From NCBI GenBank assembly GCA_041395445.1, contig JAWLAO010000002.1, positions 434,001 through 498,000 on the forward strand: 64,000 nt of DNA, in the 5' to 3' direction. The notes under the pieces are model-generated. The model saw only the letters and a program-made list of their open reading frames with translations, was not told the origin of the DNA and ran no database searches. Source of the stretch: Gammaproteobacteria bacterium. GTDB taxonomy: Bacteria; Pseudomonadota; Gammaproteobacteria; Xanthomonadales; Marinicellaceae. Shown here piece by piece: positions 61,514 through 64,000 of the stretch (positions are counted from its first letter, which is position 1; each line of letters opens with the position of its first letter). Made by a program: the position numbers and the translations under genes.

Positions 61514-61521
61514 AACTGCCT

Positions 61522-62274
61522 ATGAAGATAGTCACATGGAACTGCAATGGAGCATTAAGAAAGAAGCTTGAACAAGCTAATTCTTTTGATGCAGATGTGC
61601 TTATCATTCAAGAATGTGAAGATCCTTCTCAATCAACTAAAACCTACCAAGAATGGGCAGGCGATTACCTTTGGGTAGGCACAAATAAAAATAAAGGTAT
61701 TGGTGTTTTCCCCAAATCTGGTAATACGGTACAGCAACTTAATTGGTCAGGTAAGTTTCAAATTAGTGGCTTACAAACTGAAAGCTCGTCTACTACATGG
61801 ACCACCAAAGATTTACTTTTGTTCTTACCGTTCAAGCTAAACAATCAATACATTGTATTGGCTTGTTGGACTAAAGGTAGTGATTCGCAAATCTTTGGTT
61901 ACATGGGGCAGTTCTGGAAATATCTTCAAATACACAGAAAAGACTTAAATGAAAAAAACACTATCATACTTGGTGACTTTAATAGCAATGCAATATGGGA
62001 TAAGAAAGATAGGTGGTGGAGTCATACTGATACCATAAATGAATTGGCTTCTATCAAAATAAAGAGTCTTTATCACTATCAAACAGGCGAGTTACAAGGG
62101 CAAGAAACTCAGCCTACTTTTTATCTTCACAGAAAAGAAGCTAAGCCTTACCATATTGATTATGTTTTTATGTCTCATAACCTTTTGCAACACAGCAAAA
62201 TTGAGCTAGGCAAAATTAATAACTGGCTGGCTTTTAGCGATCACATGCCTCTATGTACAACACTCAGCAGTTAA
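61522..62274 (+). CDS. Endonuclease/exonuclease/phosphatase-fold protein
   Basis: 250 residues. MKIVTWNCNGALRKK (Asn), LIIQECEDPSQ (Glu), LGDFNSNAIWD (Asp, Asn) and the final FSDHMPLC (Asp, His) are the metal-dependent EEP nuclease/phosphatase pattern. No signal peptide. Such 250-residue EEP proteins are common as orphan genes and as cargo in integron arrays. The TAA at 62272 is immediately followed by AACAAGTGCGTCATTT, which resembles the start of an attC site. Activity on DNA, RNA or phospholipid cannot be assigned. Confidence 0.82.
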   Translation: MKIVTWNCNGALRKKLEQANSFDADVLIIQECEDPSQSTKTYQEWAGDYLWVGTNKNKGIGVFPKSGNTVQQLNWSGKFQISGLQTESSSTTWTTKDLLLFLPFKLNNQYIVLACWTKGSDSQIFGYMGQFWKYLQIHRKDLNEKNTIILGDFNSNAIWDKKDRWWSHTDTINELASIKIKSLYHYQTGELQGQETQPTFYLHRKEAKPYHIDYVFMSHNLLQHSKIELGKINNWLAFSDHMPLCTTLSS

Positions 62275-62332
62275 CAAGTGCGTCATTTAGGACGTTTACT
62301 AATTTGTGCCTATTACGAAGGTGTTAAAACCA

Positions 62333-62869
62333 ATGCAAAACTCCATAAAATCTGAAATCAATTCAATCACGCCATTGGATGCAAAAGAAAAGAAAACCCA
62401 AGAAGAAATAATTGAGTGGATAGACTCAGGAGCTGAGCTTTTTCGAATAAAAAAGCCGGATGTTCCAACCAAACATTTGGTGTCCTATTTTGTTGTTGTT
62501 GACGGTGATTATATTTTGCTCGTGGATCATAAAAAGGCTCACTTATGGTTGCCAACTGGTGGTCATGTCGAGCCAAATGAGCGCCCTCGTGACACCGTTG
62601 TTCGTGAAGTAAAGGAAGAGTTGAATATCGAAGGACAGTTTTTGATTGAAAAGCCAATCTTTTTAACCAGCACTCAAACAGTCGGGACAACAGCCGGACA
62701 CACGGATGTTTGTATCTGGTATGTTCTGAAAGGTGACAGAAATATCAAATACGATTATGATACTTCTGAATTTAATCAAATCAGATGGTTTCATCGAGAT
62801 GAAATACCTTTTAATCAAACCGACCCGGAGCTACCAAGATTTCTTGATAAGCTATATTCAAAGATATGA
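62333..62869 (+). CDS. NUDIX hydrolase
   Basis: 178 residues from ATG 62333 (GTG 62306 is possible). The Nudix box GGHVEPNERPRDTVVREVKEE is complete, including REVKEELNIEG, and HLVSYFVVVDGDYILLVD precedes it. Hydrolyses a nucleoside diphosphate linked to X; substrate unknown. It overlaps the GNAT gene by 4 bp (ATGA). Confidence 0.9.
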   Translation: MQNSIKSEINSITPLDAKEKKTQEEIIEWIDSGAELFRIKKPDVPTKHLVSYFVVVDGDYILLVDHKKAHLWLPTGGHVEPNERPRDTVVREVKEELNIEGQFLIEKPIFLTSTQTVGTTAGHTDVCIWYVLKGDRNIKYDYDTSEFNQIRWFHRDEIPFNQTDPELPRFLDKLYSKI

Positions 62870-63720
62870 CGATTAAACAAAACTACACCATACACACAAT
62901 GACTCGTGAGCAACTGGATATTGCAGTTGAATGGGCTGCGGCGGAAGGCTGGAATCCGGGCTTGCACGATGCCGATTGTTATTATGCTGCTGACCCTAAT
63001 GGATTTCTCATGGGGTTTCTGGATGAGGAACCGATTGCAAGTATTTCGGTTGTGAAATATGACGACAGTTTTGGCTTTCTGGGCTTTTATATTGTTAAAC
63101 CCGAATATCGTGGTCAGGGTTATGGCATCCAAATTTGGAACGCTGGTTTGCAGTATCTAAACGGCTGTAATATTGGGCTTGATGGAGTGGTCGATCAACA
63201 ACCAAATTACAAAAAAGCCGGTTTTAAATTGGCATACAGAAACATTCGTTTTGAGGGAAAAGCCGGTGGTGATTTTCCGCAAAACTCCGAGTTGAAAGAG
63301 CTTTCATCTTTGCAATTTTCAAAGATTGAAAAGTATGAACAACCGTTCTTCCCTACGAACCGTAGTGAATTTGTTGAATGCTGGATCAATCAGCCCGGAA
63401 GTTTCGCTTTTGGAGTTGTTAAAAACAATCAGCTTCTTGGTTACGGAGTCATTCGTCCTTGTCGAAATGGTTATAAAATTGGTCCATTGCAGGCGGATTC
63501 GCCGGAACAAGCAGAGCTTCTTTTTTGTGCGTTAAAGTCTAAGGTTAAAGCAGGTGTTGCCATTTTTCTGGATGTTCCTGAAGTTAATGAACAAGCCATT
63601 CTTATGGCGAGAAAGTACAATATGAAACTATCTTTTGAAACTGCAAGAATGTACACCGGTAGCTTTCCTGAATTGCCGATACATAAAATATTTGGAGTGA
63701 CTTCTTTTGAGGTTGGCTAA
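62866..63720 (+). CDS. GNAT family N-acetyltransferase, two-domain
   Basis: 284 residues. The first domain has the acetyl-CoA loop VKPEYRGQGYGIQIWNAGLQYL; the second half (from about 150: FSKIEKYEQPFFPTNRSEFVE, LGYGVIRPC, GYKIGPLQADSPEQAELLF) matches the GNAT-like domain seen in dual-domain acetyltransferases. Overlap with the NUDIX gene suggests a functional pair. Substrate unknown. Confidence 0.88.
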   Translation: MTIKQNYTIHTMTREQLDIAVEWAAAEGWNPGLHDADCYYAADPNGFLMGFLDEEPIASISVVKYDDSFGFLGFYIVKPEYRGQGYGIQIWNAGLQYLNGCNIGLDGVVDQQPNYKKAGFKLAYRNIRFEGKAGGDFPQNSELKELSSLQFSKIEKYEQPFFPTNRSEFVECWINQPGSFAFGVVKNNQLLGYGVIRPCRNGYKIGPLQADSPEQAELLFCALKSKVKAGVAIFLDVPEVNEQAILMARKYNMKLSFETARMYTGSFPELPIHKIFGVTSFEVG

Positions 63721-63819
63721 ATCCTCAGCAGTTAATACAAAATCATTTTTAATCAATATACAGCTTGTTGGTGGTCAAAGTAGCAAAGGAATAATACAAC
63801 TTATACAAAATAATAAACT

Positions 63820-64000
63820 ATGAACAAAAAAATCTTTTTCCTCTCTCATGGCGGCGGTCCTCTTCCGGTTCTTGGTGAAAAATCTCATAAAGAACTTGTT
63901 GAGAACTTAGAACGAATAGCACAAGAAATCAGAAAACCCTCAGCAATTTTAGTGATAAGTGCTCATTGGGAGGAAAACGAGGCAACCGTAACATCCGCAA
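63820..64000 (+). CDS. LigB-family extradiol dioxygenase, partial (runs off window)
   Basis: Only the first 60 residues are present, from ATG 63820. MNKKIFFLSHGGGPLPVLGE and ILVISAHWEENEATVTS match the N terminus of class III extradiol ring-cleaving or DOPA dioxygenase-like proteins, where His12-type and His in SAHWE bind iron. Confidence 0.85.
   Translation, partial: MNKKIFFLSHGGGPLPVLGEKSHKELVENLERIAQEIRKPSAILVISAHWEENEATVTSA

Larger units (their letters stand above)
61132..61521. other. 390-bp spacer built of interspersed repeats and a nested hairpin
   Basis: No gene is visible. From left to right: a GTAATTAATAAT doublet near 61130, CTCTCGCAGAGATGCAGAGG (61164-61183), a well-known TGCTGAGCGAAGTCGAAGCA repeat (61222-61241), the CCCCTTTTGAAAGGGG repeat (61286-61301), a TATAAT (61354-61359), and a nested stem (61449-61513). 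It looks like an accreted repeat island. Confidence 0.7.

Noticed and set aside
61132..61521. CRISPR array in the repeat-rich spacer
   Set aside because: The repeats are different from each other and not regularly spaced.

Overview
The window reads as a stretch of an AT-rich (roughly 40% GC by eye) gammaproteobacterial chromosome, probably from a free-living aerobic, possibly marine, species. The evidence is the gene order tRNA-fMet - rimP - nusA - infB - rbfA - truB, a nine-gene atpIBEFHAGDC operon, RdgC, and a CCA-adding enzyme with an HD domain. A lineage near Marinicella is possible but cannot be shown from the sequence alone. Many starts are TTG or GTG and many neighbouring genes overlap by a few bases.

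Layout. 1-5.6 kb: end of rdgC, an HD hydrolase, lytic transglycosylase slt, cca and a class I aldolase. 5.8-7.2 kb: an IS30-family element with perfect 26-bp ends and an internal stop in its transposase, abutting a membrane gene (DUF2834) that lacks a normal start. 7.3-16.3 kb: a 2OG-oxygenase-like gene; a rimK/rimB-like pair with a small unknown gene and an L,D-transpeptidase-like gene; katG; an FMN reductase; and an acyl-CoA dehydrogenase/kinase pair resembling split ACAD10/11. 16.3-20.5 kb (minus strand): a sulfur-oxidation-like cluster (DUF302, DoxD/DoxA fusion, metallo-hydrolase, SirB2, DUF2892, thioredoxin) whose three transcription units each carry the same palindrome, probably the operator of one repressor. 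20.5-24.1 kb: a beta-propeller surface protein, an M2 peptidase and ogt.

24.1-35.4 kb is the most unusual region. A plus-strand run encodes a glycosidase-like lipoprotein, a membrane TPR protein, a CotH-kinase/beta-helix fusion, a VTC-type polyphosphate-polymerase-fold protein, a DUF4956 membrane protein and a predicted exported pyrophosphatase. It converges with a minus-strand GDPD - MBOAT - SGNH acyltransferase operon. Phosphate genes follow: ppx, DUF47 (PhoU-like) with a PiT transporter, and a SixA-like phosphatase. I infer an envelope polymer system tied to phosphate or polyphosphate chemistry; its product is unknown.

44-57.7 kb is core: ATP synthase, then initiator tRNA and the translation operon. 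57.7-64 kb holds a small exported protein and an APC permease, both broken by single-base indels, a glycosyltransferase, pdxJ, a 390-bp repeat-rich spacer, a nuclease-like gene with some gene-cassette traits, NUDIX and GNAT genes, and the start of a LigB-family dioxygenase.
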